Below, in pieces: positions 18,202 to 26,731 of a stretch of DNA of 64,000 nt. The stretch lies in the NCBI RefSeq assembly GCF_014656545.1, contig NZ_BNDS01000017.1:1-64000 (forward strand), read 5' to 3'. The stretch comes from Neobacillus kokaensis (lineage in GTDB: Bacteria; Bacillota; Bacilli; Bacillales; Cytobacillaceae). The translations under genes and the position numbers were made by a program. The notes under the pieces are model-generated. The model was not told where the DNA came from. It worked only from the letters and a program-made list of their open reading frames with translations, and did no database searches. Each line of letters opens with the position of its first letter. Position 1 is the first letter of the stretch.

Positions 18202-19821
18202 TTATTTTTTATATCGCTTATAGGCGGCTTCGTATATCTCCATGTAACGATCCAAATTCATCTTTTCTAACGTTTTCACATACTTGTCCCATTCATTCAT
18301 GGATTTTTTTCCTGAAATGAACGCTGCAGTCATTTCCGTTACATAGGTATTAAGATCTGTGGAAAGGGTTGCTAGCTCACCTGACTCTTCTACCGTGAAA
18401 TTAAAGTTTGGCCAGATTTGGTCCTGTTTTAAGGTCAGCGGTTCAGCCTTTTCTGCATTTGCTAAGGATCCCGGTGATGCCTCTGCACCTTGGAAGAACT
18501 GTTCCTTTACAACACCAGGATAATATCCGCCAGGCCATGTTAAATATTTACTGATTGCTTGGTCAAGGTTAAGACCATCCGGGTTTTTAGTAATTTCATC
18601 AGTATAAGCATATTTACCGTCTTTTTCCTCATACGTCACACCTTCAAAGCCCATAAAGAACATTTTAATTCCTTCGTCGCCATAGAAATGATCAATCCAG
18701 CGAATAGTTGCCTCAGGATTCTTATTTTTGTCAGTCACAACAAACATCCCTACATTCCCCAATGGCGAGCCGATTGCCGTATTAAGGCGATCCCCATGTG
18801 GTCCTTCAACAATAGGAGCACCGACATATCCATCCTTATCCGCCAAAACTTTCGGGTCGACATCAAAGATTACGCCTACTTCATCCTTTCCAATATTTGT
18901 GTAAAACTTTTCATTATCTGGGTTGAAGATATCTTTGTTCATTAATCCAGCTTTCCATAACTTATTTAAATAAGTTAATAGCTCTTTATATTCATTTGAT
19001 GTTGGCTGAAACCTTAATTTATTTGTTTTTGGATCTAAATCAATATTACCATTAGATGTTCCGTGATTATTTAAACCAACTGATCCTTTAAGGTAGTTGA
19101 TAACCGGTCCAATTCCATAACCTGAGCCTAAAGGTATTTCATCAGCCTTGCCATTACCGTTTGGATCTTCAGTTTTAATTTTCATCAATACATCGTATAG
19201 CTCGTCCCAATTAGTAGGTTCTTCAAGTTTTAATTTTTTCAACCATTCGCTTTGGATCCAAGGAGTTCCTATTGTTAACCCTTTAAAGTTAGGATCATAA
19301 TAGGTAGGGAACCCATAAATATTTCCGTCCGCCATGGTAACCCCTTCCTTTACAATCGGGTTTTCGTCCATAATCTTTTTAAAATTCGGAGCATACTTAT
19401 CTATTAAATCATTCAGAGGAAGGAATACACCTTGCTGGCCGTATTTAACTAGGTCAGTCTTGGACAGAGCAGCAGCAAACAAAATTTCTGGATAATCCCC
19501 GCTCGCCAGCATAAGATTGCGTTTCTCTGCCAAAGCATCGACAGAGACTGTTTCCCAGTTAATATGAATATTCGACATTTTTTCATATTCTTTCCAAAGC
19601 ATGAGGTTACTCCAATCCTGGGAAGAAAAGAACTTAGCGGCGAACCCGTCCATTTCAATTTTCTTTTTGACGATTGGCATACCCGTCTTATTCAGGTTTT
19701 CGATATTCTTTTTATCTGTCTTCGTTGCCGTTTTCTCACTGCTGCCATTACAGCCGCTTAATAATACCGAAACAGCTAAAGCACCAGTAATCAAACTTGC
19801 CGCATACTTTTTTCTCTTCAT
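18202..19821 (-). CDS. LplA-type substrate-binding lipoprotein (second system)
   Basis: A 539-residue lipoprotein with a signal peptide and lipobox LSGC, lipidated at Cys24. It is a family 1 binding protein of the LplA type, with the DPNGNGKADEIPLG loop (about residues 213-226). It is co-transcribed with two permeases upstream (18-nt gap). It is distinct from, but related in type to, the protein at 10158-11735. The ligand is unknown. Confidence 0.9.
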   Translation of the reverse strand: MKRKKYAASLITGALAVSVLLSGCNGSSEKTATKTDKKNIENLNKTGMPIVKKKIEMDGFAAKFFSSQDWSNLMLWKEYEKMSNIHINWETVSVDALAEKRNLMLASGDYPEILFAAALSKTDLVKYGQQGVFLPLNDLIDKYAPNFKKIMDENPIVKEGVTMADGNIYGFPTYYDPNFKGLTIGTPWIQSEWLKKLKLEEPTNWDELYDVLMKIKTEDPNGNGKADEIPLGSGYGIGPVINYLKGSVGLNNHGTSNGNIDLDPKTNKLRFQPTSNEYKELLTYLNKLWKAGLMNKDIFNPDNEKFYTNIGKDEVGVIFDVDPKVLADKDGYVGAPIVEGPHGDRLNTAIGSPLGNVGMFVVTDKNKNPEATIRWIDHFYGDEGIKMFFMGFEGVTYEEKDGKYAYTDEITKNPDGLNLDQAISKYLTWPGGYYPGVVKEQFFQGAEASPGSLANAEKAEPLTLKQDQIWPNFNFTVEESGELATLSTDLNTYVTEMTAAFISGKKSMNEWDKYVKTLEKMNLDRYMEIYEAAYKRYKK

Positions 19822-19838
19822 CTAAAAAATCCCCCTTA

Positions 19839-20720
19839 TCACCCTTTAATAGAACCAATCATAAAACCTTTAACGAAATACCTTTGCAGGAATGGATACA
19901 GAAGCAGCATAGGAAGGTTTGCCACGATGATGACTGTATATTTTAAACCCTCTATACTTAATTTTTGCTTTAAAAAGCTTTCCGAAGTTCCTTTCATCAA
20001 TTCGTCCATTTCACCCTGAATTAAAATTTCTCTTAAAATTAATTGAAGTGGAAATTTGCCCTTATCCGAAAGATAGATTAACGCTTGGAAATAGGAATTC
20101 CAATGACCCACTGCGTAAAATAAAATCATGACAGCGATAACCGGCATCGAAAGCGGCAGTACAATGTTTAACAGGATTCGGATATTCCCGCATCCGTCAA
20201 TTTGGGCAGATTCCTGCAGCTCGAGCGGAATCGTCGTTTGAAAGAATGTCCGCATAATAATGATGTTCCAGACTGCAACGGCATTAGGGATCACCATAAC
20301 CCAGAAAGTATCAATCATCCCGAGGTCTTTAATTAATAAATAGGTTGGGATCAACCCTCCCCCGAAAAACATCGTAAACACAAAGATGGCCATGATGACA
20401 TTTCGACCGTAAAAATCTTTTCTGGAAAGCGGATAGGCAGCCATAATCGTCATAATCAGGTTAATCAGCGTTCCAATGGTGGTATATTTTAAGGTATTTA
20501 AAAATCCATTCACAATATCCTTGTTCTCAAATACCTTTGCATAGGAATCCAAATTGAACCCTTTTGGCCAAAGCCACATTTCCCCGGTCAAAATATAGGT
20601 TGGATTACTAAATGACGCACTGACAATAAAGTACAACGGATATATAACCATTAGTGTTATTACTAAAAGAAAGATTGTATTAATGAGAGTAAATAATTTG
20701 TCTGAAGCGGAATTTTGCAA
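19839..20720 (-). CDS. LplC-type ABC transporter permease (second system)
   Basis: A 293-residue permease with six helices and an EAA loop (LQESAQIDGCGNIRILLNIV, about residues 176-195; the usual GA is GC here). It ends RYFVKGFMIGSIKG. It lies 13 nt after its LplB-type partner and 17 nt before the binding-protein gene. Confidence 0.9.
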   Translation of the reverse strand: MQNSASDKLFTLINTIFLLVITLMVIYPLYFIVSASFSNPTYILTGEMWLWPKGFNLDSYAKVFENKDIVNGFLNTLKYTTIGTLINLIMTIMAAYPLSRKDFYGRNVIMAIFVFTMFFGGGLIPTYLLIKDLGMIDTFWVMVIPNAVAVWNIIIMRTFFQTTIPLELQESAQIDGCGNIRILLNIVLPLSMPVIAVMILFYAVGHWNSYFQALIYLSDKGKFPLQLILREILIQGEMDELMKGTSESFLKQKLSIEGLKYTVIIVANLPMLLLYPFLQRYFVKGFMIGSIKG

Positions 20721-20733
20721 ACTGGTTCACCAC

Positions 20734-21717
20734 CTACCATAGGCTTGTATTATTAATTTTTTTCGCAATGAAGTTCACCATTACAAGCATGATGAAATTA
20801 ATGACTGAATTGAACAACCCAACCGCTGCCGAGAAGCTGTATTGCGCTTCCTGAATACCGGCCCGGTAGACGAATGTTGAAATGACATCAGATGTTGACA
20901 TATTCAAAGTATTTTGCATTAAGAATACTTTTTCGAAACCAACAGACATCACCGATCCAGCATTTAATATAAACAGGATTACGATGGTCGGCATGATTGC
21001 CGGAATATTAATATGCCAAATTCTTTGAAGTCTCGAAGCACCATCGATCATCGCTGCCTCATGCTGGGAATGGTCAACAGCTGTAAGCGCTGCCAAGTAA
21101 ATGATAGAGCTCCAGCCCATTGTCTGCCAAACGTCAGAGAAAACATACAGGCTTTTAAACCAGGCCGGCTCCGTCATAAACTCAATTGGTGTCCCGCCTA
21201 CTAGGGTAATTAACTGGTTAATTAGTCCATCCGATTTTAAAAACAAAACCAGCATCCCGACAACTACGACGGTTGATAAAAAGTGCGGTGCATAAATGAC
21301 GGTTTGAACAAATTTTTTAAACTTCACATTTTTGACTTCATTAAGCATAAGTGCAAGGATGATGGGAACTGGAAATGATACCGCTAGTGTATATACGCCA
21401 ATTCCCAGCGTATTTTTAATTAGCCGCCAAAAATAGTAGCTGTCAAAAAAACGTTGAAAGTGCTTGAATCCTACCCACTCACTCCCCCATATTCCCTTCG
21501 TGGCAATAAAATCCTTAAAGGCAATTTGGATTCCATACATTGGGACATAATGGAAGATAATAAAGTAAGCAATAACAGGAGATACCAATAAATATAAATC
21601 CCAATTTTTTCGAAAGGACTTTTTAAACATCGCCCACTTTGACGGAGAAATATCTGCCTTTGCGGTTGATAGAAAATTGGATTGTATATCGTTTTTGTTT
21701 TCAATAATTTTTTCCAA
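20734..21717 (-). CDS. LplB-type ABC transporter permease (second system)
   Basis: A 327-residue permease with a long hydrophilic N-terminus (about 35 residues), six predicted helices and the EAA loop HEAAMIDGASRLQRIWHINIP (about residues 219-239). It follows the oxidoreductase gene by 23 nt with a good AGGAGG site. It lacks a neighbouring yesL gene, unlike the first system. Confidence 0.9.
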   Translation of the reverse strand: MEKIIENKNDIQSNFLSTAKADISPSKWAMFKKSFRKNWDLYLLVSPVIAYFIIFHYVPMYGIQIAFKDFIATKGIWGSEWVGFKHFQRFFDSYYFWRLIKNTLGIGVYTLAVSFPVPIILALMLNEVKNVKFKKFVQTVIYAPHFLSTVVVVGMLVLFLKSDGLINQLITLVGGTPIEFMTEPAWFKSLYVFSDVWQTMGWSSIIYLAALTAVDHSQHEAAMIDGASRLQRIWHINIPAIMPTIVILFILNAGSVMSVGFEKVFLMQNTLNMSTSDVISTFVYRAGIQEAQYSFSAAVGLFNSVINFIMLVMVNFIAKKINNTSLW

Positions 21718-21740
21718 ATCTTCTCCTCCTTTAGCGGGGG

Positions 21741-22904
21741 CTACTCACATAAACTAGCTGTTGAAGCTTGACTTATCTCAACCACTTTACCGCCGGAACG
21801 AATCGACTCAGTTGCCGCACAGCCTACAGCTACGCTCATTCTTCCGGCAAATGGTGTGGTTAATGGCTGCTTGTTGTATAAGACTAACTCGATAAAGTCT
21901 CGGCAGATTTTCGGATCCGCCCCGCCATGACTGCCTTCCTCTTTCTTCATGTCATAGGTGATGTCGCTGAATTCGTGCCAGCTATTGGATTTACGTGTTT
22001 TGACATAGATTTTATCGTTGACGTCATCGTTTTCCAATCGCCCTTTTGTACCGATAAAAGTATAATTCCGAGAATAATCCGGTGTAAAATGACACTGCAG
22101 ATAGGATGCCTTAATGCCGTCCTCAAGCTCCATAATCAGCATATTGTTATCCTCAACGTCAATCTCTTTTCGGAAAGCACATTGGGTAAAATAGTTAAGA
22201 GTTGCCTCAGGACACGTATCTTTAATCTCACACTCAGGGCATGTTAAGGTATTCGGCATATCCCCGCCGTAATAATCAAGGCTTCCAAAAGCAGATACCT
22301 TTTTTGTATATTTTCCAGTAATCCAATGAATCACATCGAGGTCATGCGAACCCTTTTGCAGCAGCAGGGATGTGGTATTCTCTGCAGTTCCATGCCAGTC
22401 ATGGTAGTAAAAATAGCCGCCATATCCGACAAAGTGGCGAACCCAGACAGCCTTAAGATCTCCGATTACGCCTGAGTCGATAATTTCTTTCATCGTTTGG
22501 TACATACTCATATAGCGCATATTGAAGCCAACCATTAAATGCTTACCAGCTTTTTTCGATTCCTCTATGATCCGGTCACAGCCTTCTACAGTAATGGCAA
22601 GCGGCTTTTCACAATAGACGTGTTTACCGGCTCTTAGTGCAGCAATGGCGTGCTCTTCATGTAAATAATCCGGTGAAAGAATCGCCACCGCATCAATATC
22701 TGGGCGTGCTAATAATTCGTGATAATCCGTTGTAATAAAGGCGTGCTCATTTACTTTTTCTTGAAACGCTTTCAATCTTGCTTCAGAGACATCAGCTGCT
22801 CCCACAACCACTGATTTCCCGCCAGGATTATGCCAGTACCTTGCAATTCCACTTCTAAGTCCTGCACCAATAATACCTAATCTAACCGTTTCCATTCCAT
22901 TCAC
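21741..22904 (-). CDS. Gfo/Idh/MocA oxidoreductase with cysteine cluster (paralogue)
   Basis: A 387-residue oxidoreductase with an N-terminal Rossmann motif (LGIIGAGLRSG) and YCEKPLAITV. A Cys-rich insert (LTCPECEIKDTCPEATLNYF, about residues 218-237) matches in style the insert of the protein at 14604-15878. It heads the second permease and binding-protein block and has two LacI-type operator candidates upstream. The sugar substrate is unknown. Confidence 0.85.
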   Translation of the reverse strand: MNGMETVRLGIIGAGLRSGIARYWHNPGGKSVVVGAADVSEARLKAFQEKVNEHAFITTDYHELLARPDIDAVAILSPDYLHEEHAIAALRAGKHVYCEKPLAITVEGCDRIIEESKKAGKHLMVGFNMRYMSMYQTMKEIIDSGVIGDLKAVWVRHFVGYGGYFYYHDWHGTAENTTSLLLQKGSHDLDVIHWITGKYTKKVSAFGSLDYYGGDMPNTLTCPECEIKDTCPEATLNYFTQCAFRKEIDVEDNNMLIMELEDGIKASYLQCHFTPDYSRNYTFIGTKGRLENDDVNDKIYVKTRKSNSWHEFSDITYDMKKEEGSHGGADPKICRDFIELVLYNKQPLTTPFAGRMSVAVGCAATESIRSGGKVVEISQASTASLCE

Positions 22905-23000
22905 TCCTATTCTTATAATCTTGTAGTCTTAAAAAATAACCATTAAACACCGCTGGGCCTCACCCCCTTTAAATGATTCCTTCGTTTTCCTCTAATTTGT

Positions 23001-23013
23001 CCAAACGTTTTCC
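23001..23013 (-). promoter_or_regulatory. candidate LacI-family operator
   Basis: CCAAACGTTTTCC, identical to the 13-mer at 15947-15959, 97 nt upstream of the second oxidoreductase. It is one of a pair in this 234-nt intergenic region, spaced about 105 nt apart, which could allow looping. Confidence 0.6.
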
Positions 23014-23105
23014 GTACTCCGTTGAGAAAGATGGATGTAACATCGCATTTTCTTTCTCGTTTTTAACTATTTTTCGCCTATCATTTGCATTTTCCGCAAA
23101 TTACA

Positions 23106-23118
23106 GCAAACGTTTTCC
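23106..23118 (-). promoter_or_regulatory. candidate LacI-family operator (second of pair)
   Basis: GCAAACGTTTTCC, sharing the 12-mer CAAACGTTTTCC with the sites at 15948 and 23002. It lies just beyond the stop codon of the regulator gene. Confidence 0.55.
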
Positions 23119-23138
23119 AACTAGTTAAAAAAAATAAC

Positions 23139-24197
23139 TTATTCTATTCTTATAAAATTTGATGATTCACGTACGATTAACTCAAAAGGTACCAGCATCT
23201 TGACTGGCAGCTTTGTTTTTCCTTCAATCATCTCAATAATAGCTTTTGCCGCTAATTCCCCCATTTCATACTTTGGAATATCAATGGTCGAAAGAGGCGG
23301 CGTTGAATATTTAGACATCTCAATATTGTCTAATCCTATAAAGGCTATATCCTCTGGAATTCTTAAGTGATTTTCGATAACAGCCCTCATGGCAGCAATG
23401 GCCATCATATCGCTGGCGCAAAACATTGCTGTTGGCAAATGAGCGGGATTTTCCCTTATCAGCTTGGTCATAAATTGATAACACTTATCCATTTCCCATA
23501 GAGTATTTATAATCCACTCAGACCTAGGCACAAACCCGGCCTCACTCATTGCGTTTTGATAACCTTTAAAACGACATTCTCCTTGTAAATCCTCATACTT
23601 TGTTCCGATACCACCGCCAAGGAAACCAATCTTTCGGTGTCCCTGTTGAATTAAATGTTCCACCGCCATTTTACCGGCCGCTTCCCGGTCAAAGTCGATT
23701 GTAGTAAACCTTGAATACTTACTTGAATAGCTAAAATCGAGTCCAACAATCGGTATGTATTGTCTGGCATATTCCAAAATACTATCCTCAACAGGATCAA
23801 ATAGAATAAGTCCTTCTATCCCAGATTCATAGATAGGTTTATGCAGCAGCGGATCATTCTGAATGTCCTCTTTCGGAATGTTCATTAAGGTGTAGCCCGA
23901 TTTTTCCATGTATTCACTAAGCCCCATAAGCATGTTTGCATAATATGGGTATGCTTCTATAACTTTATAATCAGCGACCCAGCCAATCTTCATCGTCCGC
24001 TTGGATGTCCTTTGCTGATTGTTGGTCACTAAATTTCTTGCATTTTGATTAGGGATATACCCCATATCTTTCACAGCATCCCAAATTTTCTTCTTGGTTT
24101 CCGGGTTAACATTTCGGGTTGGATCGTTTTGGATTACCCTTGAAACAGTAGAAATGGATACACCTACATATTCAGCAATGTCTTTAAGTCTAGTCAT
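23139..24197 (-). CDS. LacI family transcriptional regulator (paralogue)
   Basis: A 352-residue LacI-type regulator (TRLKDIAEYVGVSISTVSRV HTH) with a sugar-binding effector domain. Its first 27 residues are nearly the same as those of the regulator at 15984-17030, including the whole recognition helix, so both should read the same operator. The effector domain differs more, so the inducers may differ. It has its own promoter upstream. Confidence 0.88.
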   Translation of the reverse strand: MTRLKDIAEYVGVSISTVSRVIQNDPTRNVNPETKKKIWDAVKDMGYIPNQNARNLVTNNQQRTSKRTMKIGWVADYKVIEAYPYYANMLMGLSEYMEKSGYTLMNIPKEDIQNDPLLHKPIYESGIEGLILFDPVEDSILEYARQYIPIVGLDFSYSSKYSRFTTIDFDREAAGKMAVEHLIQQGHRKIGFLGGGIGTKYEDLQGECRFKGYQNAMSEAGFVPRSEWIINTLWEMDKCYQFMTKLIRENPAHLPTAMFCASDMMAIAAMRAVIENHLRIPEDIAFIGLDNIEMSKYSTPPLSTIDIPKYEMGELAAKAIIEMIEGKTKLPVKMLVPFELIVRESSNFIRIE

Positions 24198-24265
24198 CGG
24201 TAAGTCTCCTCGCAGCCTTCTTAATATAGAAAAAAATCCCTATACTGAATTTTTAGACTAATTAA

Positions 24266-24295
24266 ACTATACTATCTGCTCTTCTGCCATGTCAA
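24266..24295 (-). promoter_or_regulatory. sigma-A promoter of the second lacI-type gene
   Basis: TTGACA (24290-24295), 18-nt spacer, TATAGT (24266-24271) on the minus strand, about 70 nt before the regulator start. The rest of the 291-nt gap to the esterase gene is AT-rich, and I see no clear plus-strand promoter in it. Confidence 0.6.
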
Positions 24296-24488
24296 CCTGT
24301 CAAATTAAAAAAATTTACCAGATTTTTATTCTTGTATTAAGAGTGTTAAAGGAAAGAAAAACAGTTTCATGGGAATGTCGTGACGGCTCCTATTTATCTA
24401 AAGCAACAGATCAAGAGCAGGGAAAGGAAATGGAAAGCAGATGTCGAATTTACTTATTAATACTAAACATTTTAAGGAGAGAAACGAA

Positions 24489-25259
24489 ATGGCTCTTATT
24501 CAATGTCAATTTTATTCAGAGGTATTAAACTTAAGTACGTCGATGACTGTTATTCTGCCGCAGCAAACTGCGTCTCAAATTGGCATGCAAAATAATAAAA
24601 AGGGTGACTTACACCAGACACTCTTTTTGCTGCATGGTTTCAGTGACGACGACACGATTTGGACCAGAAGAACTTCGATTGAAAGATACGTTGCACCACT
24701 AGGTCTCGCTGTCGTGATGCCGCAGGTTCATCATAGTTTTTACACTGATATGAAGTATGGAAATAAGTATTGGACATTCCTTACAAAGGAGCTCCCTTCC
24801 ATAGCTCAATCATTGTTCCCATTATCGCCTGCCAGAGAGGATAACTTTGTTGCCGGACTTTCAATGGGTGGATATGGAGCTTTCAAATGGGCATTGAACC
24901 GTCCCGATCAAATTTGTGCCGCTGCAAGTCTATCAGGGGTTACCGATATCGTTAAACACATTAAACATTCAGATTTAGCCCCTGTATTTTCATTAGTTTT
25001 TGGTAATGAAGATATTTCCGGCACCGAACATGATTTATTCTCTCTGATAAAGGATACACATACAAATGAACAGAAGCCCGTATTATATCAATGCTGCGGG
25101 ACAGAAGATTTTCTTTATGAAGATAATATATACTTCAAACAGCTATGTGAACAAACCAGCTACAACCTTACAACAGACTTTGGACCAGGAAACCACGAAT
25201 GGGGTTATTGGGATCAGAAAATTCAAGACGTGCTTACATGGCTCCCTCTAAGAAGATAA
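24489..25259 (+). CDS. alpha/beta-hydrolase esterase (tributyrin esterase / EstA type)
   Basis: A 256-residue cytoplasmic esterase of the esterase D-like group. The nucleophile is Ser125 in GLSMGGYG, the oxyanion region is LLHGFSDDDTIW, the acid lies in CGTEDFLYEDN and the His in GNHEWGYWD. I chose ATG at 24489 because AAGGAG lies 9 nt upstream; an in-frame ATG at 24441 lacks a good site. It is divergent from the second LacI gene and convergent with manA. A role in removing acyl groups, such as O-acetyl on glycans, is possible but unproven. Confidence 0.85.
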   Translation: MALIQCQFYSEVLNLSTSMTVILPQQTASQIGMQNNKKGDLHQTLFLLHGFSDDDTIWTRRTSIERYVAPLGLAVVMPQVHHSFYTDMKYGNKYWTFLTKELPSIAQSLFPLSPAREDNFVAGLSMGGYGAFKWALNRPDQICAAASLSGVTDIVKHIKHSDLAPVFSLVFGNEDISGTEHDLFSLIKDTHTNEQKPVLYQCCGTEDFLYEDNIYFKQLCEQTSYNLTTDFGPGNHEWGYWDQKIQDVLTWLPLRR

Positions 25260-25349
25260 GGACGAAAAGGGAAGTACTTCCTAGCCTGGATAACTAAAAT
25301 CCCTGCAAGAGGTCTCAGTCTATAGTTTACTTGCGGCAGACTCTAAATT

Positions 25350-25383
25350 AGAAAAGACCCTATATGTTCTTAGGGCCTTTTCT
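25350..25383. terminator. bidirectional terminator between esterase and manA
   Basis: AGAAAAGACCCT and AGGGCCTTTTCT form a stem with an A-tract on one side and a T-tract on the other. It separates two convergent genes. Confidence 0.8.
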
Positions 25384-25388
25384 ATTAT

Positions 25389-26348
25389 CTATTCATGCGA
25401 AACAATAAATGCTGCTTTTCCTTCTAACGTAAACTCACGAATCCCATTAGGCAGGATAAAATGGATGCCCTTTTCCAGGCTGAAGGATTGACCATCAATT
25501 GTAAGAGCTGCATGACCTTCAATCACGCTTACCTGTAAAAAGTCTTTATTCATTTCACAAGCGGCCTGTCCATCCAATTGCCAGTGATACACAGTAAAAT
25601 ATTGCTCCTCCGCTAATTTCTTTTCAACTAAATCTCCATTCACAGTTTCTGTTTGTTCAACTGGAGCATCCTGATGAGGGACAGTTGTCACTTGTTTTGA
25701 ACGTTCAAGATGCAATTCGCGTTTATTGCCGGCTGCATCTGTCCGGTCATAGTCATATACGCGGTATGTAATATCAGAGCTTTGCTGTGTTTCAAGGATC
25801 ACGATCCCTTTTCCAATAGCATGGATTGTGCCGCTTGGAACGTAGACAAAATCTCCTGCCTTGACCTTCACACGTCGTAGAAGCTTGTCCCATTCTCCCT
25901 CGTCAATCATCTGCGCCAATTCTTCTTTTGTCTTGGCATAATGGCCTAACACAAGCTCTGCTCCTTCTTCCGCGCTTAACACGTACCAGCATTCGGTTTT
26001 CCCATAAGGGACACCTTCCACTTCACGAGCAAATTGATCATTCGGGTGAACCTGAACGGATAAATCGTCAGCCGCATCCAGAATTTTAATAAGGAGCGGG
26101 TACTCTCCCTGATCCTCTGAGTTTTTATTAAAAAGCTCCTTATGTTCATTCCAGGCATCTGCTAATGTTTTTCCGGCCAGCGGACCATTGGTGATGATGC
26201 TTGGACCGTGCGGATGGGCAGATATCACCCATGCCTCGCCCGTCTTATCATTCGGAATCTCATAGTTAAATTCAGTCCTTAATTTTTGACCGCCCCATAT
26301 TCGCTCTTGAAAAATCGGCTGTAAAAAAATGGGCTCATTCTTGTACAT
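25389..26348 (-). CDS. manA: mannose-6-phosphate isomerase, class I
   Basis: A 319-residue zinc enzyme that interconverts mannose-6-phosphate and fructose-6-phosphate. The QVHPND motif gives zinc ligands Gln and His, and GKTECWYVL is also typical of the family. The length matches the short Bacillus ManA/Pmi type. I start it at ATG 26348, which has GGAGG 6 nt upstream. A longer in-frame reading to 26435 runs through a dispersed repeat and is not real coding sequence. It is probably monocistronic. Confidence 0.92.
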   Translation of the reverse strand: MYKNEPIFLQPIFQERIWGGQKLRTEFNYEIPNDKTGEAWVISAHPHGPSIITNGPLAGKTLADAWNEHKELFNKNSEDQGEYPLLIKILDAADDLSVQVHPNDQFAREVEGVPYGKTECWYVLSAEEGAELVLGHYAKTKEELAQMIDEGEWDKLLRRVKVKAGDFVYVPSGTIHAIGKGIVILETQQSSDITYRVYDYDRTDAAGNKRELHLERSKQVTTVPHQDAPVEQTETVNGDLVEKKLAEEQYFTVYHWQLDGQAACEMNKDFLQVSVIEGHAALTIDGQSFSLEKGIHFILPNGIREFTLEGKAAFIVSHE

Positions 26349-26366
26349 AGTTAACCTCCGCTTGAG

Positions 26367-26433
26367 GAAGCATGGGGACAGTTCTTCTGCTTCTTGATAA
26401 CAGAAGGAAGCAAGAGAGCCGTCCCCTTGCTTC
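26367..26433. repeat. dispersed palindromic GGGGACGG repeat, copy 1
   Basis: An imperfect inverted repeat. The left arm GAAGCATGGGGACAGTTCTT and right arm AGAGCCGTCCCCTTGCTTC are complementary with a few mismatches. The same arm sequence occurs at 26738-26766 and at 62752-62800. It lies just upstream of the manA ribosome site. Confidence 0.7.
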
Positions 26434-26562
26434 ATAGTTTTTATTAATTGCTCTCTAATAGTTTATACGCTTCTTGTTTGGATGTCACCTGTTATAACCG
26501 CTTATTGATACTGTATCCTATTATGCTTTCTGCTTTAAGATTAACTTTGTATCTTGAATAGT

Positions 26563-26714
26563 TGTGGATAACTAATATCAAGATTGCTAAAAAACCCCTA
26601 ACTTACTCACATTTACACAGGATATCCACAAAATCCCCTAAATTATCAACAGTTTGTTAGAATATATCAACAGAAAACTGTTGATTATCAACAACTTTTT
26701 TCAAGTTATTCACA
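26563..26714. promoter_or_regulatory. cluster of DnaA-box-like 9-mers
   Basis: The AT-rich gap between manA and fliA contains TTATCCACA (minus strand, 26563-26571, perfect), ATATCCACA (26622-26630), TTATCAACA (26643-26651 and 26685-26693), ATATCAACA (26664-26672) and TTATTCACA (26706-26714). That is about six DnaA-like boxes in 150 nt. Part of the region also forms the hairpin ATCAACAG-AAAA-CTGTTGAT. There is no dnaA or dnaN nearby, so it is more likely a DnaA titration or regulatory cluster than an origin. Confidence 0.45.
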
Positions 26715-26731
26715 AATTTATTAACAATGTT

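Noticed and set aside
26349-26435. N-terminal extension of manA beginning MKQGDGSLASF
   Set aside because: It is translated dispersed repeat; a good ribosome site precedes the ATG at 26348 and the product there matches the usual ManA start.
26563-26714. DnaA-box cluster as the chromosomal origin
   Set aside because: No dnaA, dnaN, rpmH or other origin-linked genes are near.
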